A stretch of DNA of 64,000 nt from Beta vulgaris subsp. vulgaris (Eukaryota; Streptophyta; Magnoliopsida; Caryophyllales; Amaranthaceae). The notes beneath the pieces are model-generated. The model was not told the DNA's origin. It saw nothing but the letters and a program-made list of their open reading frames with translations, and did not search any database. This document shows, piece by piece, positions 44,080 to 55,786 of the stretch (position 1 is the first letter of the stretch; every line of letters starts with the position of its first letter). Where the stretch lies: assembly GCF_026745355.1 (NCBI RefSeq), contig NC_079202.1:39764543-39828542 (forward strand). Direction: 5' to 3'. The position numbers and the translations under genes were made by a program.

Positions 44080-44640
44080 AGTGGAACAAAATCAATGAAA
44101 TATTAAAGATGAGAAAACAATAAAGAAGAACAAACAAAGAATACAAGGATTTTACGTGGTTTAGTCAAAATAGAACTACGTCCACAAATTGGAGATTAGA
44201 GCTTCTTCACTATAATGGAGAAAAACCAGAGAGAATAATACAAGGAGTCCTAAAATTACTAGAGGCCAAAAGTGTTTCAAAAGTTGTGTATTAAATAATG
44301 AACACCAGGAAGCCCTTTTATAACATAAGAAACCCCATACAGAACTCTAAAAGATAAATCAAAATGAAATAAGTCAAAAACCGCGTAAAAGCCAGCCACC
44401 CTATCGGGCAGGCGACATCCGCCCAATTGGGAGGTCAATTCTTCATACCGACATCTCGGGCCCGATCGGGCGACGTTTTCATGATCGTAATTCGCAACGA
44501 ACTCATAATCGGACGGGCTTGCATGCAAAACACGGAATTTGACGAAGTTTAAAGGCATCAACTTTAACAAAACATATATGCGATTTGTGATTTGGCTTTT
44601 GGTGGATTGGATTAATATCATTTATTTACCCAACGAAGGT
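44080..44640 (-). repeat. Ty1/copia-type LTR remnant
   Basis: On the minus strand a TATA box (TTATAAAAGGG near 44322) is followed by GTGGACGTAG and ACCACGTAAAATCCTTG, words typical of the transcribed part of plant copia LTRs. The ends are not clear and no internal region is attached. Confidence 0.45.
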
Positions 44641-44913
44641 GACCTTCGACTTTACTTGTTAAAATTGCCATCGATCTTGTGTTCCTAAGGGATAGCAAAA
44701 CAAACATTTTGTTTTGTCCCGTTTCAATGTCTTTTTGAAGGGGAATTGGTAAAAGGGATAGAGAATTCTCTATAGACCAAATTGTCAAGCTTTACTTGAT
44801 CGTATGGTATTGCTTCACAACTTGTTGCATTGTTATATTCATTCAGAGTGTTTTACCACTGTTTTGTATTTATAATGGGATGATAATCTCTTCTGGTAAT
44901 CAAACTTGTCTTA
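44641..44913. other. Stretch without recognisable features
   Basis: AT-rich, no ORF of note. It flanks the presumed outer end of the Athila LTR. Confidence 0.4.
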
Positions 44914-46336
44914 TGACAGGCTAAAGTCGTATCACCTTATCAAAAGTAATCCTAAAATCCTCTAACAAATAGTAGTCAGGGAAGTAGGGTCGAATCCACA
45001 GAGAAACAATGTTCTTTTCCTAATTGTCAGTCAAATCTAGAGTATAGAAACGAGTATTTGTGAATAATTATACTAAACTAGACTATAGCTATATCAAGAA
45101 TTATCAATAATAAAAAGTCTAGGGCATAGGTTCACCAATGATCAATAGTTCGGGATAAAACACAAAAGTCAACAATTAATAATGCATTTAAATAGGTTAA
45201 TTCGCTCTCTCAAGTGTAAATCAACCATAGAACGGTATTAACAGGCTCTCGCAATTTATTAATACTAACTCTACCTATTGAAACTGGCCTTAATATCAAG
45301 TTTATACTCTCGGCGCATAACCTAATATTGCAACACTATAACAATCAAATCTGGCCAAATTGGATTGAATAGACATAAAACATCAATAGGAATCAACATG
45401 CATTAATAAAAATCTAAACTTTAATAAAATCCTTTCCTAATTGATCATGGATCCCCTAAACCCTAGAAATAGACTATTCAATCATAAATTGGGAAGACAT
45501 ATTCATAATTAAATAAGCAAACATGAATAATAATAAAGGATTGAATAGGAATAAAAGAGGAATGAAATAAACCAATTGTAGAACCAAATCTTGCAAAAAA
45601 TCAAAGCTTCTATTGAAAAATTCAATGTAATTGGGGAAAAAGCAAAACTAGGGTTCTTCACTAATTAGAGAAAAAAGAGTTCTAATCTCAATGAATTAAT
45701 GATGGAAAAAACCAAATAGAAAATAAGATAGGAAATAATAATATTCCCTTGAGTCTTTGTACCTTTCTATTTCCTAAAAAAAAAAACTAGAAAAATAGAG
45801 TCTAATTCATCAAAAGATAAAGCCTATTCGACTAGGAACCGGAATAACCCGCGGCGCGGGTTTTCGCCTGCAAAACAGCGTCAACTTGTAAAGACCATAT
45901 CTCGCAAACTAGAAGTCGTATCGGGGCGTGTATAACCGTTGGAAAGCTCTTCAAGTCTAGTTTCCAACCCCACTGGAATCACTAAATTCCGATCTCTGGA
46001 TAATGAGTTATGATCAAAAGAGTGCACATGACTCAATTTCCATACTTCTTTTAATATGTTTCCGCTATGTTTGAGTTGCAATCGACTCGAAGATGCCCTT
46101 TGGACTTCTCATTTGACTTAGCTCCTTCCTAGATGCTTCTCATGCTTAAGCTTGTCCAATAATACTCCAATTGTGTTCTCAATACCTGAAAACTATCAAA
46201 AACACCGAAAAACACACAAGATGATATCTTCTCAACTTAAGTAACTATATGCAATTATGGACTAAGAATGCAACTAAATGATCCTAAAATGCAACCTAAA
46301 TGCATCATGAAATACCTATATTAATATGACTCATCA
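44914..46336 (-). repeat. Probable 3' LTR of the Athila-type element
   Basis: On the minus strand a polypurine tract AGCTTGGGGAGT (46349-46338) is followed by TGATGAGTCATATT, a typical start. The other end is set at CTGTCA (44919-44914) because TG...CA ends are required. With the 5' LTR missing it cannot be confirmed by pairing. Confidence 0.5.
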
Positions 46337-47854
46337 AACTCCCCAAGCTAAACTGTTGCTTGTCCTCAAGCAATCAAACAATAGACACGGGAAGAAAATG
46401 ATAACCTACAATATGGGACTAAAACAGGGTCAAGCACACAATCCAAAACACGAGAGATATCAATACTACACGAACCAAGCATCGAGTATCAATGAAACAA
46501 AGCCGCATAGCACGTCATGTGACCAATCAACTCAACAATCTTACCACAAACCCTTTCCCCCAAGTTGGACTTAAACAAACTTGACAGATCTCACTATATA
46601 TGTGAACTAATACCTCTTGTGTTTAGGGCGAAAATCAATGACACTCAACGATCTCAACCTATATATATCAACTCAGAAGAAGAGAGTACTCTTTAACTTT
46701 GACCTTTTGACTCACTTTCAACACGAAAAATGAACACACAAAGATCAAGAGGACTTTCAAGGGTTGTAATGAGGCTAGGGTTAAGGGTATGGATCATATT
46801 TTGGGAAATGTGGTGGAAAAGCCAAGAAGGGGAGCAAATATCAATGTAAAACGGCCAACAATCATCACAACTTCATATAACACCATCATTACCAAATATC
46901 CCACAATATCTTTCATGCATAGTAACCCATATATAACCTTTTCACTTTTCTTTCAAAATATGTTCACTTTCTTTGTTCTTTCATTTCTTTTTCTTCATTC
47001 TTTTTCATATTGCCAAAATCTCTTTGACCACATTCGAATTCGATGATAAAGCTCATTAATAACACTTTCCTTCAACAAAACCACGCATTAATACATCCAT
47101 GTAATACAGTATGACCAAAACTAACACTTGCTCCCCCAAGCTAGGCTTGGGACAATAATCAAATAGGTTAAGGGTTGTAATATGGGTGAAAGTAGCAAGC
47201 AAAGGTCAGAAAGCTCAGCGGGGCTAGAGACGGGAAATATGTAAACAAGTAGAACTCTGGAGCTAAAATCATGAAATGAACGCCTCAATCATATCAAATA
47301 GTGTACACAATCAAGTATCAAGGAGTACCAGGTCAAAATCAAGATCAATACATCAACTGAGGAACTAATCACTCATGAAAGAACATAACTGACACAGATT
47401 CGTCAGTTTATTAGGCACAGAAGCTCACATGGGTCAATTTTGTCTGCACAGTAAAGTTAAAGCCAGCCAGAGAGATCAAACAGTCTTACCCAGGCCAATC
47501 AATCGTATCACAATTATGCTATGAAGAATCATGAAACCACTGTACAACAAAGCTGAAGAGCTGTAGTAGAGATATCCACAAAGTTCTCAAAGGTGTGCCA
47601 ACAATAGTCCCATAGAAGAAAACTAGAATGAAATGAGCTAGCTAAAATGTAACTATGATGCAACTAAGAAAGCGGTACATTTTTTTGGTTACACGTAAAA
47701 TCCTATTCCTAATGAACAGGCAAAAGCGTGTAACAACTACAAAGCAATAAAAACGACACTAGAAAGCAATAGAGGATAGAATATCCCTCCCCCAAGCTAA
47801 ATACAGCACAGTGTCTCACTGTGTAAAAAGTAAGGGAAGGGAAAAAAAGAAAGC
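46337..47854 (-). other. Non-coding region of the Athila-type element with repeated polypurine-like motifs
   Basis: No ORF is supported. The minus-strand motif TAGCTTGGGGGAG, or a close variant, occurs four times, at about 46338-46350, 46554-46567, 47130-47143 and 47786-47799. The one beside the LTR is the likely functional polypurine tract. Confidence 0.6.
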
Positions 47855-49045
47855 TCACGCAACGGGAGCTTCGCCCATCGAGGATGGCTCAGGAGTAGTA
47901 TCGACGCTAGAGGTGATGAGGCCAGAAGCTTCTAGCGGCCAACGTAGATCACGGGCCTCCGCACGAAGGTCCTTCATATGACGCTCAACAGTCTCGAGGC
48001 GAGATAACATCGTCGTTTGAAATGATGCAAAAGAACTCATGAAGCGACTGAAGCGGGCTTCCATGCTCTCAGGAGACACGGTAGTGTTGGACGAGGGGTC
48101 CTCGGAGACTGGAGGTGGGGGTGATGTGAGTGTGGGAGAGACGACAACTGTTGGGGCTGATAATGCAACACACTGAGGGCACGGGAATGTCCTCTGAACC
48201 TTGCCGCCTACCTCTATAGTTTCAGAGAGAGCACGGGGATTCCATAACCAAATACTAGAATCCTGAGGATGAGCACTAGGGAGAATATCGTAGATGATTC
48301 GCTTTTCTGTGGAATGACAAGGCTTAACGAACCATAGATACCTGTTCTTAGCTTGGTGGACGATCCATCCATAACGATCCATAGAGGTGGTGTTAAGGAG
48401 GTTGGTGGAGGCAGAAGTCACTTTAGAGGCTAAATCGATGCCTCTATCCAGAGCAAACACAAAAACAAACCCACCCATGGAGATATCACCTATTTTAACA
48501 TCCCGCTCCCAAAGAAATCCACCCATAAGGAATTTTGCAAAGTTCACTTTTCCGTGCACAGTCGCGGGAGACATAGAAAGAAACCACAAAAGTTTCAAAT
48601 CTTGTAGAGTTACTTGCCCTGATTCCGATTTGGGACGGAAAAGTTGGAGTATAAAGCGGTGGAGCAGGCGGAGAGCAGGACAACCAATAGATGAGGACTT
48701 GCTAGAACCCGATGCCCAATCAGGATGCCCATTAATCTTCTTCCAAAAGGAGATGGGATCAAAATTATCACAACTGGAGCCATCTTGTAATTGCATGAAG
48801 GTAGATGGACCGACATGCCCCCCTGTAGGCCAACCAAACAGAATATTTATCCCATCCCAAGACATGATATGCTCGGTACCCTCAAGGGTGAATACGAGAT
48901 CACCTTTCGACGTTCCCACTGCAAGGGAATCCAAAAATTCAACTACGAGCTCAGGACAAATCCGCTCGTTCAATCGAAATACTCGGCCCCAATGATGTGT
49001 CTGCTCAATGTACTCAAAAGCCCAATCAAAACCTATCTTAGTCAC
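47855..49045 (-). CDS. Athila-type extra ORF (env-position protein), intact
   Basis: A 396-codon ORF lies between integrase and the 3' LTR, where Athila elements carry an extra gene of unknown role. Blocks such as HWGRVFRLNE, LLHRFILQLFRP, FLMGGFLWERD and GGFVFVFALDRGID resemble Athila ORF-1-type proteins. The C-terminal third is Pro/Ser/Thr-rich, then a coiled-coil-like stretch (FASFQTTMLSRLETVERHMK). I see no transmembrane segment, so an envelope role is not supported. The ORF at 49380-49108 (MRSSARVLSKPKP...) is probably its original N-terminus, separated by a frameshift near 49110. Confidence 0.68.
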   Translation of the reverse strand: MTKIGFDWAFEYIEQTHHWGRVFRLNERICPELVVEFLDSLAVGTSKGDLVFTLEGTEHIMSWDGINILFGWPTGGHVGPSTFMQLQDGSSCDNFDPISFWKKINGHPDWASGSSKSSSIGCPALRLLHRFILQLFRPKSESGQVTLQDLKLLWFLSMSPATVHGKVNFAKFLMGGFLWERDVKIGDISMGGFVFVFALDRGIDLASKVTSASTNLLNTTSMDRYGWIVHQAKNRYLWFVKPCHSTEKRIIYDILPSAHPQDSSIWLWNPRALSETIEVGGKVQRTFPCPQCVALSAPTVVVSPTLTSPPPPVSEDPSSNTTVSPESMEARFSRFMSSFASFQTTMLSRLETVERHMKDLRAEARDLRWPLEASGLITSSVDTTPEPSSMGEAPVA

Positions 49046-49107
49046 GGCATTCAGAGAGAAATAGAGGGTGGGGCGATGGTGCGCTTTTGGAGTGTAGCAA
49101 GGCGCGT

Positions 49108-49344
49108 TTAGGAAGTGGAGGGTGAGAGTGAGGGTGAAGGTGGAGGGGGTTGAGGGGTTGAAATGGATGTGGTGGCTTTGGAAGTGGTGGATTTAGAAGT
49201 GGTGGCTTTAGGTGCTTTGGATTTTGAAGTTGTGGATGTCTTTGAAGGTGGTTTGGAGGGTTTTTTTTTTTGTATTTTTCGTGAGTGCTCATTGGGATTG
49301 TAGATAGGTTTAGGCTTAGACAAGACTCTCGCGGAGGATCTCAT
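49108..49344 (-). pseudogene. Frameshifted N-terminus of the Athila extra ORF
   Basis: A Lys/Ser/Thr/Pro-rich frame starts MRSSARVLSKPKP at 49344 and runs in low-complexity TTSKST repeats toward the intact ORF. It ends at a stop one frame away from it. Similar basic N-termini occur on Athila extra ORFs. Confidence 0.5.
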
Positions 49345-49865
49345 GACGCTTTTGAGCACACAACCAAGAACAATCACCACAAAACAATCACAATAATTTC
49401 ACAAGAATCACAACACAACCAATGTAATGCCCATCAATCCAATCTCAACAACTTCACAAGAATCACCATACAACCAATGTAATACCCATCAATCCAATCT
49501 CAACTAAATGTCGCCACCAAGGGACCCAAAATATTGTCAATTGCAATTAGAAATTCAACACGATCGAAACACCAATCAAGATTGATCAACAATAAACAAC
49601 TTGAATAGCAACCAAGTATGAAAAATGAGTAGTAAGCACAAACAATAAGTGTTCAAAATTCGGAAGGAAAGTGAACAAATTGAAAACTTACTACCACGTG
49701 AAGTACACGATTGAGTGATGGAGGGGACTTGATTTAGAAATCCAAGTATGTGTCCAAGAGTTCCAATTGAAATTGCAAAGCACATTCAAGAAGAAACCCC
49801 AATTCAATGAGAAAGGTTAGGGTTTGAAGATTATGTGAATGGAAAAAAGGGGGAAGATGCTTTTG

Positions 49866-50560
49866 TGGATGGTTAGTGGCCAAGGGATCGTGTCGCCGGC
49901 GGGTTGGGAGGGTCGCTGCACCCGGCGGTCGAGAGGAGGGAGGGTGAGGGCGAGGGTGTGTGGTCGGGATGGGCGAGAGGGGGTGGTTGAGACTTTGTGA
50001 GGGTCGAGAGGGGGTGATTGCGGCGCCGGCGCGGTCGGGGGTGGTCGGACTCCCGCCGGTCGTCGGAGGCTGGTGAGAGAGGTCGAGAGGGGTGGGGCCG
50101 AGAGGGGATTCTGTTTTGGTTTTGGTTTTTTTTTTTTATGTTTTGGTTTTGGTTTGTTCGAATGGTATTTGGGCTCTCGAAATCCCGCGGGCGCGGGCTC
50201 GACCCCACGGGCGGACAGATTAGTTGTGATGTGGGTGAAATTGTGGCTGCGGGCGCGGGTTGTCGGGTGGGGGCGCGGGTGCTGTGAGGAGTTCGAAATC
50301 CCGCGGGCGGACAGAAGTGTTGATGTAGGTGAGGGAGTTTAGGCCGCGGGCGCGGGTTTTCGGGTGGGGGGGCGCTGCGAGACGCGAGAGGATCCCGCGG
50401 GCGCAGGCTAAAACCCGCGGGCGGACAGAACAATGGTGAGGGAGGGGTCGTGGCTGGCCGCGAGCGCGGGTTATACCCCGCGGGCTGGAGGAAAATGGGT
50501 GAGAGTGGAGTCGAATTCCCGCGGGTGCATGTTGGAGCTCGTGCTTTCACCTAGGGTCAA
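49866..50560 (-). repeat. GC-rich degenerate tandem repeat within the Athila-type element
   Basis: CCGCGGGCGCGGG and CCCGCGGGCGGACAG words recur about every 95-110 bp (for example 50205, 50300, 50418). The minus-strand ORF here is their translation (repeats of FCPPAGF..RPRD), without a known domain. Base composition is strikingly unlike its AT-rich surroundings. Confidence 0.7.
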
Positions 50561-50841
50561 AATTAGCACACCAAAACCACTAAACAACACTTGTTAGCAT
50601 GGTTAGTCTAATAAGAAAAAAAAAATGGAATTCAAGTGAATGCAAAAACTAAAAGAAACTACGAAAAGAACTAACTAACTAAAAACAAAAAGAAACGAAT
50701 TAAGTGAATTCAAGATGAAAATATTTTGTTCTTGTCTCTTTTTTTTTTTTTTTTTTTGAAAAATGAGATAAAAGAAAAAGAAGAGTTAGAGATTGGGTTG
50801 CCTCCCGAATAGCGCTGGTTTATGCAGGTCCCGCACGACGT

Positions 50842-52176
50842 TTACCTCTTGTCAATGACAGTAGAGGTAGGTGTTTGGAGGTAGAGTACCTCAACTAGAC
50901 CCACAGGAGCGCCTTCATAGTACAACTTCAGACGTTGACCAATCACCTTGAACCCTTCACCTTTTTCATTCACAATCTCTACAGAACCGAACATGTTCAC
51001 TCTAGTAACTGGAAAGGGCCTAACCATCTAGACTTTAACTTTCCAGGAAAGATTTTTAGCCTAGAGTTATAGAGTAAAACCTTATCTCCAATCGTGAACT
51101 CCCGAGGGAGGATCTTTTTGTCATGCCACTTCTTGGTTTTCTCCTTGTATACTCGTGCACTATCATACGCTAACAAACGAAACTCATCAAGCTCATTGAG
51201 TTGTAGAAGACGTTTCTCCCCTGCAAGCTTCTGATCCATATTAAGCTCCTTGATCGCCCAAAAAGCTTTATATTCTAATTCAACGGGAGGTGGCACGCTT
51301 TCCCATACACAAGCCTATACGGTGAAGTACCAATGGGCGTCTTGAATGCAGTTCTGTAACCCAGAGTGTGTCATCTAATTTCGTGCTCCAATCCTTCCTA
51401 GACCTTGCAACTACCTTCTCAAGAATGGACTTAATTTCGCGGTTTGAAACCTCTACTTGCCCACTTGTTTGAGGATGGTATGCTAATCCAGTACGATGGT
51501 AGACTCCATATTTCTTCAAAAGGGTGTCTAAATGTCGTTCATGAAAATGGGAGCCTCCATCACTAATCACAGCTCGTGGGACCCCAAACCTTGGAAATAT
51601 GATCTTCTTGAACAAAGCTATGACTACCTTAGAATCATTAGTAGGAGATGCCACGGCTTCAACCCACTTAGAGACATAATCCACAGCAACCAATATGTAG
51701 CAATTTCCATTGGAGGAGGGGAACGGTCCCATAAAGTCGAAGATTTCAACTTGTAGAATACCTGTTTGGGGCATCTCATGCCTTCTCAAAATATTGTCGG
51801 TCCTCTGGCAAGCGTCACATGACATGATGAAAGACTGTGCATCCTTGAACATTGTCGGCCAAAAGAAACCCGACTCATGGAGCTTTGCAACAGTCCTGGA
51901 AGGGCCATGATGCCCTCCATAAGGTGAGTTATGGCAACGATTCAGGACTCCATTGACCTCCCATTCAGGTACACATTTTCGAAAAAGACCATCTGAACAT
52001 TCACGAAACAAGTGAGGATCATCCCAAAAGTAGAATTTAACATCATGGAGGAACCTTTTCTTCTGTTGGTAGGACATATCAGGAGGTATCACCCGCCTAC
52101 CAAGTAATTGCGTAGTCGGCAAACCAAGGAATCTGTGCTGTGACTGCATATAAATGATCGTCAGGAAAAGAATCAT
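50842..52176 (-). pseudogene. Integrase of the Athila-type element
   Basis: From right to left it shows a zinc-binding part ([21 protein letters not shown] ... CDAC) and the D-D-E core. The first Asp is in [10 protein letters not shown], the second in ISDGGSHF and the Glu in [12 protein letters not shown], all retained. The frame breaks near 51290, after which a C-terminal part (ELDEFRLLAYDSARVYKE, LLYNSRLKIFPGKLKSRWLGPF) continues to 50842. Confidence 0.87.
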
Positions 52177-52233
52177 CTATAGGAGTTGAGTTCATACCAT
52201 CTTCATGCCTGATCCTTGACAGGTGGTCTGCAA

Positions 52234-53818
52234 CTACGTTCCTGCGCCCTTCTTATCACGAATTTCTATGTCGAACTCTTGGAGTAAGAGAATCCATCGA
52301 ATGAGCCTAGGCTTAGCTTCCTTCTTAGAGAGAAGGTACTTCAAAGCAGCATGATCAGTGTAGATAATAACTTTAGAGCCAATCAGATAAGATCTGAACT
52401 TCTCTAAAGCATAGACAATAGCCAAAAGCTCCTTTTCTGTAGTAGCATAGTTGACTTGAGCCTCGTCCAATGTCTTGCTAGCGTAGTAGATTGCATGCAA
52501 GACCTTATCCTTCGTTGACCAAGTACGCTCCAACCGCATAATCACTGGCGTCACACATTATCTCGAAAGGGAGTTCCCAATCGGGAGAGCGGATAATAGG
52601 TGCAGTTATTAAAGCTTGCTTGATCCTGTCAAAAGACTCAAGACACTCATCAGTAAAAACAAATGGAGCATCCTTAAGAAGGAGTTGGGTCAGTGGTTTA
52701 GCAATTTTGAAAAATCCTTGATAAAACGGCGATAAAATCCCGCATGACCAAGGAAGCTTCGTACCCCTTTAACATTAGCTGGTGGGGGTAATTGCTCAAT
52801 CACTTGGACCTTAGCTCGATCAACTTGGATGCCCCTATCAGAAACAAATGGCCTAAGACAACTCCTTCAGTCACCATGAAATGACACTTTTCCCAGTTTA
52901 AGACCAAATGACACTCTTCACATCTTTTCAGGACTTTAGTGAGATTAACTAAGCATGTATCGAACGTGGAACCATACACACTAAAATCATCCATAAAGAC
53001 TTCCATGATAGACTCGATGAACTCAGAAAAGATACTCATCATGCAGCGTTGAAAGGTGGCAGGGGCATTACACAAACCAAAGGGCATTCTACGATATGCA
53101 AAAGTGCCATAAGGGCATGTGAATGTGGTCTTTTCTTGATCATCAGGATGAATGGGAATTTGGAAGAAACCTGAATACCCATCCAAATAGCAAAATATTT
53201 ATGACAAGCCAACCGTTCAAGCATTTGGTCAATAAAAGGTAGAGGGAAGTGGTCCTTTTTAGTGGCCATGTTGAGTCTCCTATAGTCTATACACATACGC
53301 CATCCAGTCACAGTTCTAGTAGGGATTAACTCATTCTTTTCATTTTTCACAACAGTCATGCCACCTTTTTTTGGTACTACTTGGACAGGACTTACCCACT
53401 TAGAGTCAGCAATAGGGTAGATAATACCTGCATCGAGTAGTTTCATCACCTCTTTCTTGACCACTTCCTGCATGTTTGGGTTCAATCTCCTTTGTGGTTG
53501 AATGCATGGCTTATGGTCATCCTCGAGGTGTATCCTGTGCATACAAAAATCGGGGCTAATACCCTTCAAATCATCAATACTGTACCCTATAGCCTTCTTG
53601 TGATTTTTCAGAACAACTAGAAGTTTGGAAAGTTGGCTATCATCGAGTGCAGCACTGACAATTACAGGATCTAACTCTTGCTCATCTAAGAATACATACT
53701 TCAAGTGAGAGGGGAGAGGTTTAAGTTCGGGTTTCTTTACCTCAACATTACACACAGATCGATCAAACCTCTTTACCTGTTGGCATCCATCAAGGTCAGA
53801 TTCTTCACTTGCTAGCAT
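52234..53818 (-). pseudogene. Reverse transcriptase and RNase H of the Athila-type element
   Basis: KKEVMKLLDAGIIYPI, WVSPVQVVPKKGG and GWRMCIDYRRLN open the RT (53818-53200). After a frameshift near 53180 come FAYRRMPFGLCNAPATFQRCM and the active site FMDDFSVYG. RNase H (52554-52234) has [21 protein letters not shown] and [11 protein letters not shown]. At least three frameshifts separate the parts. Confidence 0.88.
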
Positions 53819-53935
53819 CCCTCAATAGCATCTACTTCATGCTCCATATACTGCCATCACCTGTGGAAGAATCAAGACAAAGTACCGCCTCCAAGGGATC
53901 TCCATAGAGAGCTTGGGGCATGTTATCATGGCAAA

Positions 53936-54445
53936 TTACATCAACCACATCAAATATACACACTTTTCCTCTAGCATAGGACTTTTCAAAGCAGTGCTCA
54001 GATTAAAAGTGACCTCATCATCTCCAACAGATAGTGTAAGCTTACCATTTTTCACATCAATGACGCACCGCAGTATGAAGGAATGGCCTACCCAAAATGA
54101 TTGGAATTTGCCTATCTTCCTCCATATCAAGTACAACAAAGTCCACGGGAATAAAAATTTACCTACTCTAACAGGTACATCCTCTAAAATACCTAGGGGG
54201 TATTTAACAGAACGGTCGGCCATTTGTAGAGTAATATTGGTAACTTTCAAACTTCCCATATTCAATTTTGAGGAAACAGACAATGGCATAACACTCACAC
54301 TAGCCCCCAAATCACATAAAGCTTTATCAATGAACAAACTACCAATGTGACAAGGTATAGAGAAACTACCAGGGTCTTTTAATTTTGGTGGAGATTTATT
54401 TTGTAAAATGGCACTACATTCTTCAGTAAAAGCAACTGTCTCCAC
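53936..54445 (-). pseudogene. Protease region of the Athila-type element
   Basis: The catalytic motif is ALCDLGASVSVMP, with the D-L-G-A-S form typical of Athila rather than DSGA. Preceding residues (LKDPGSFSIPCHIG) also match that family. The frame is open for 169 codons but disconnected from gag and RT. Confidence 0.82.
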
Positions 54446-54692
54446 CTCGTAATAAAGCCCTTTTCCTAGTCAAGATATCTTTCATAAATTTAAAGCAGGC
54501 ACTTGAGTAATTAATTCCGTGAAAGGAACTGTTACCTGAAGATTCTTGACGACTTCCAAAAACTTACCAAATTGCTTGTCCAGCTTACTCTTGAGGTGAC
54601 GATTGGGGAAAGGAAGTTTGATAGGAGGAACTCAATAGCAGGCTTTTTGGCTTCATTGGTCTCTTCATGTTCAGTGGCTGCTTGAGTTCTCC

Positions 54693-55786
54693 TTGTCATT
54701 TTTAGCTTCAGCTGGGACCTGTTCTCATCATTTTCACACTCAAAGTATCATCAATAGGCATGGGTGGTCCATTGTAGTGAGAACCACTTCGGAGAGTGAT
54801 GGCATTTGCCGAATCTGTAGGCTGAACAGGTTGTGCTGGAAGAGCACCTTGTTGTCGAGTAGAGTTCGAAGTAGCCAATTGTGCCAACTGATTCTCCAAC
54901 ATCTTATTGTGAGCAAGAATGGACTCAATTTGTGCTTTGTCAGCTTGTCGATCCTTTTGCATTTGTAGCATCATGTTTCTCATCTCAACCATCATTGGAT
55001 CGGCAGGAGGTGCTTGTTGAGATGGATTGAAAGGTGGTCTAGAGAAACCAGGAGGGTGTTGGGAAGGTTGTTGGTAGTACCTCTGGTTCAATTGTTGTGC
55101 TTGTGGTTGTGGTGCAGGAGGATTAGGACATTAGTGCTCTTGTAAGACAAGTTAGGATGATTTCTCAACCTGGATTGTATGTGTTGGAGTATGGGTTGTT
55201 CGGCCGATATGCTTAAAAGCATTAACTTGTTCGAGAGAACTCCGACACTCTTGTGCCCAATGTCCAACTATGCCACAATTATCACACATAATCTCGGAGG
55301 TAGTACCCAAAGCAGCAACACTTGCAGGAGAGGAGAGCTGCATATTGTCAAGTTTATTGCTGATGGCATTCATCTGTGCAGCTAATAGGATATAGAATCT
55401 ATCTCATGCTTTCCACCCTTGTTAGCTAGTCCTCGAGGATTACCATATTGAGAGTTGTGGATAGCCATCTCCTCGATCAAATCATGTGCAGCATCAATTT
55501 CTAGTTTCATGAATCTCCCATTTGCTGCAGAGTCAAGGATAAGTCTCGAGTTGTTCCCCAAACCATTGTAGAATCCCTGAACTAGGAACCATTTTTGTAG
55601 ACCATGATGGGGACATTCTCTCTGAAGATCTTTAAATCTTTCCCATGCCTCATGTAAAGACTCATCAGTCCCTTGGGTGAAGTTTGTAATCTGACTACGC
55701 AACCTAGCAGTCTTCTCTGGAGGGTAGTACTTTCTGTAGAAAGCTAGGGCCAAGGTATTCCAATCAGTGATCCCAAGAGTGGCTCG
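54693..55786 (-). pseudogene. gag of the Athila-type element, truncated at its start
   Basis: The retrotransposon gag block (FYRKYYPPEKTARLRSQI, ESLHEAWERFKDLQRECPHHG) begins close to 55753, and the N-terminal part beyond 55786 is missing. The zinc knuckle CDNCGIVGHWAQEC lies at about 55240-55290. A Gln-rich region with ENQLAQLA and NAITLRSG follows (54708-55091). Frameshifts separate the three parts. Confidence 0.85.

Larger units (their letters stand above)
44914..55786 (-). mobile_element. Ty3/gypsy Athila-type element, 5' end lost
   Basis: Read leftward it gives gag (truncated at 55786), protease with DLGAS, reverse transcriptase with FMDDFSVYG, RNase H, integrase, a GC-rich spacer, a large extra ORF and a 3' LTR. 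This gene order, the protease motif and the extra ORF after integrase fit Athila. The 5' LTR and gag start are missing; the sequence stops where a copia-type LTR begins. Confidence 0.82.

Noticed and set aside
44080..44640. Host-gene exon in the minus-strand 114-codon ORF
   Set aside because: The surrounding words (TATA box, ACCACGTAAAATCCTTG) point to a copia-type LTR, and no splice structure continues it.
48387..48995. 202-codon plus-strand ORF
   Set aside because: Antisense shadow of the intact Athila extra ORF.
49873..50550. 225-codon Pro-rich ORF as a cell-wall type protein
   Set aside because: No signal peptide; it is the translation of the GC-rich tandem repeat.
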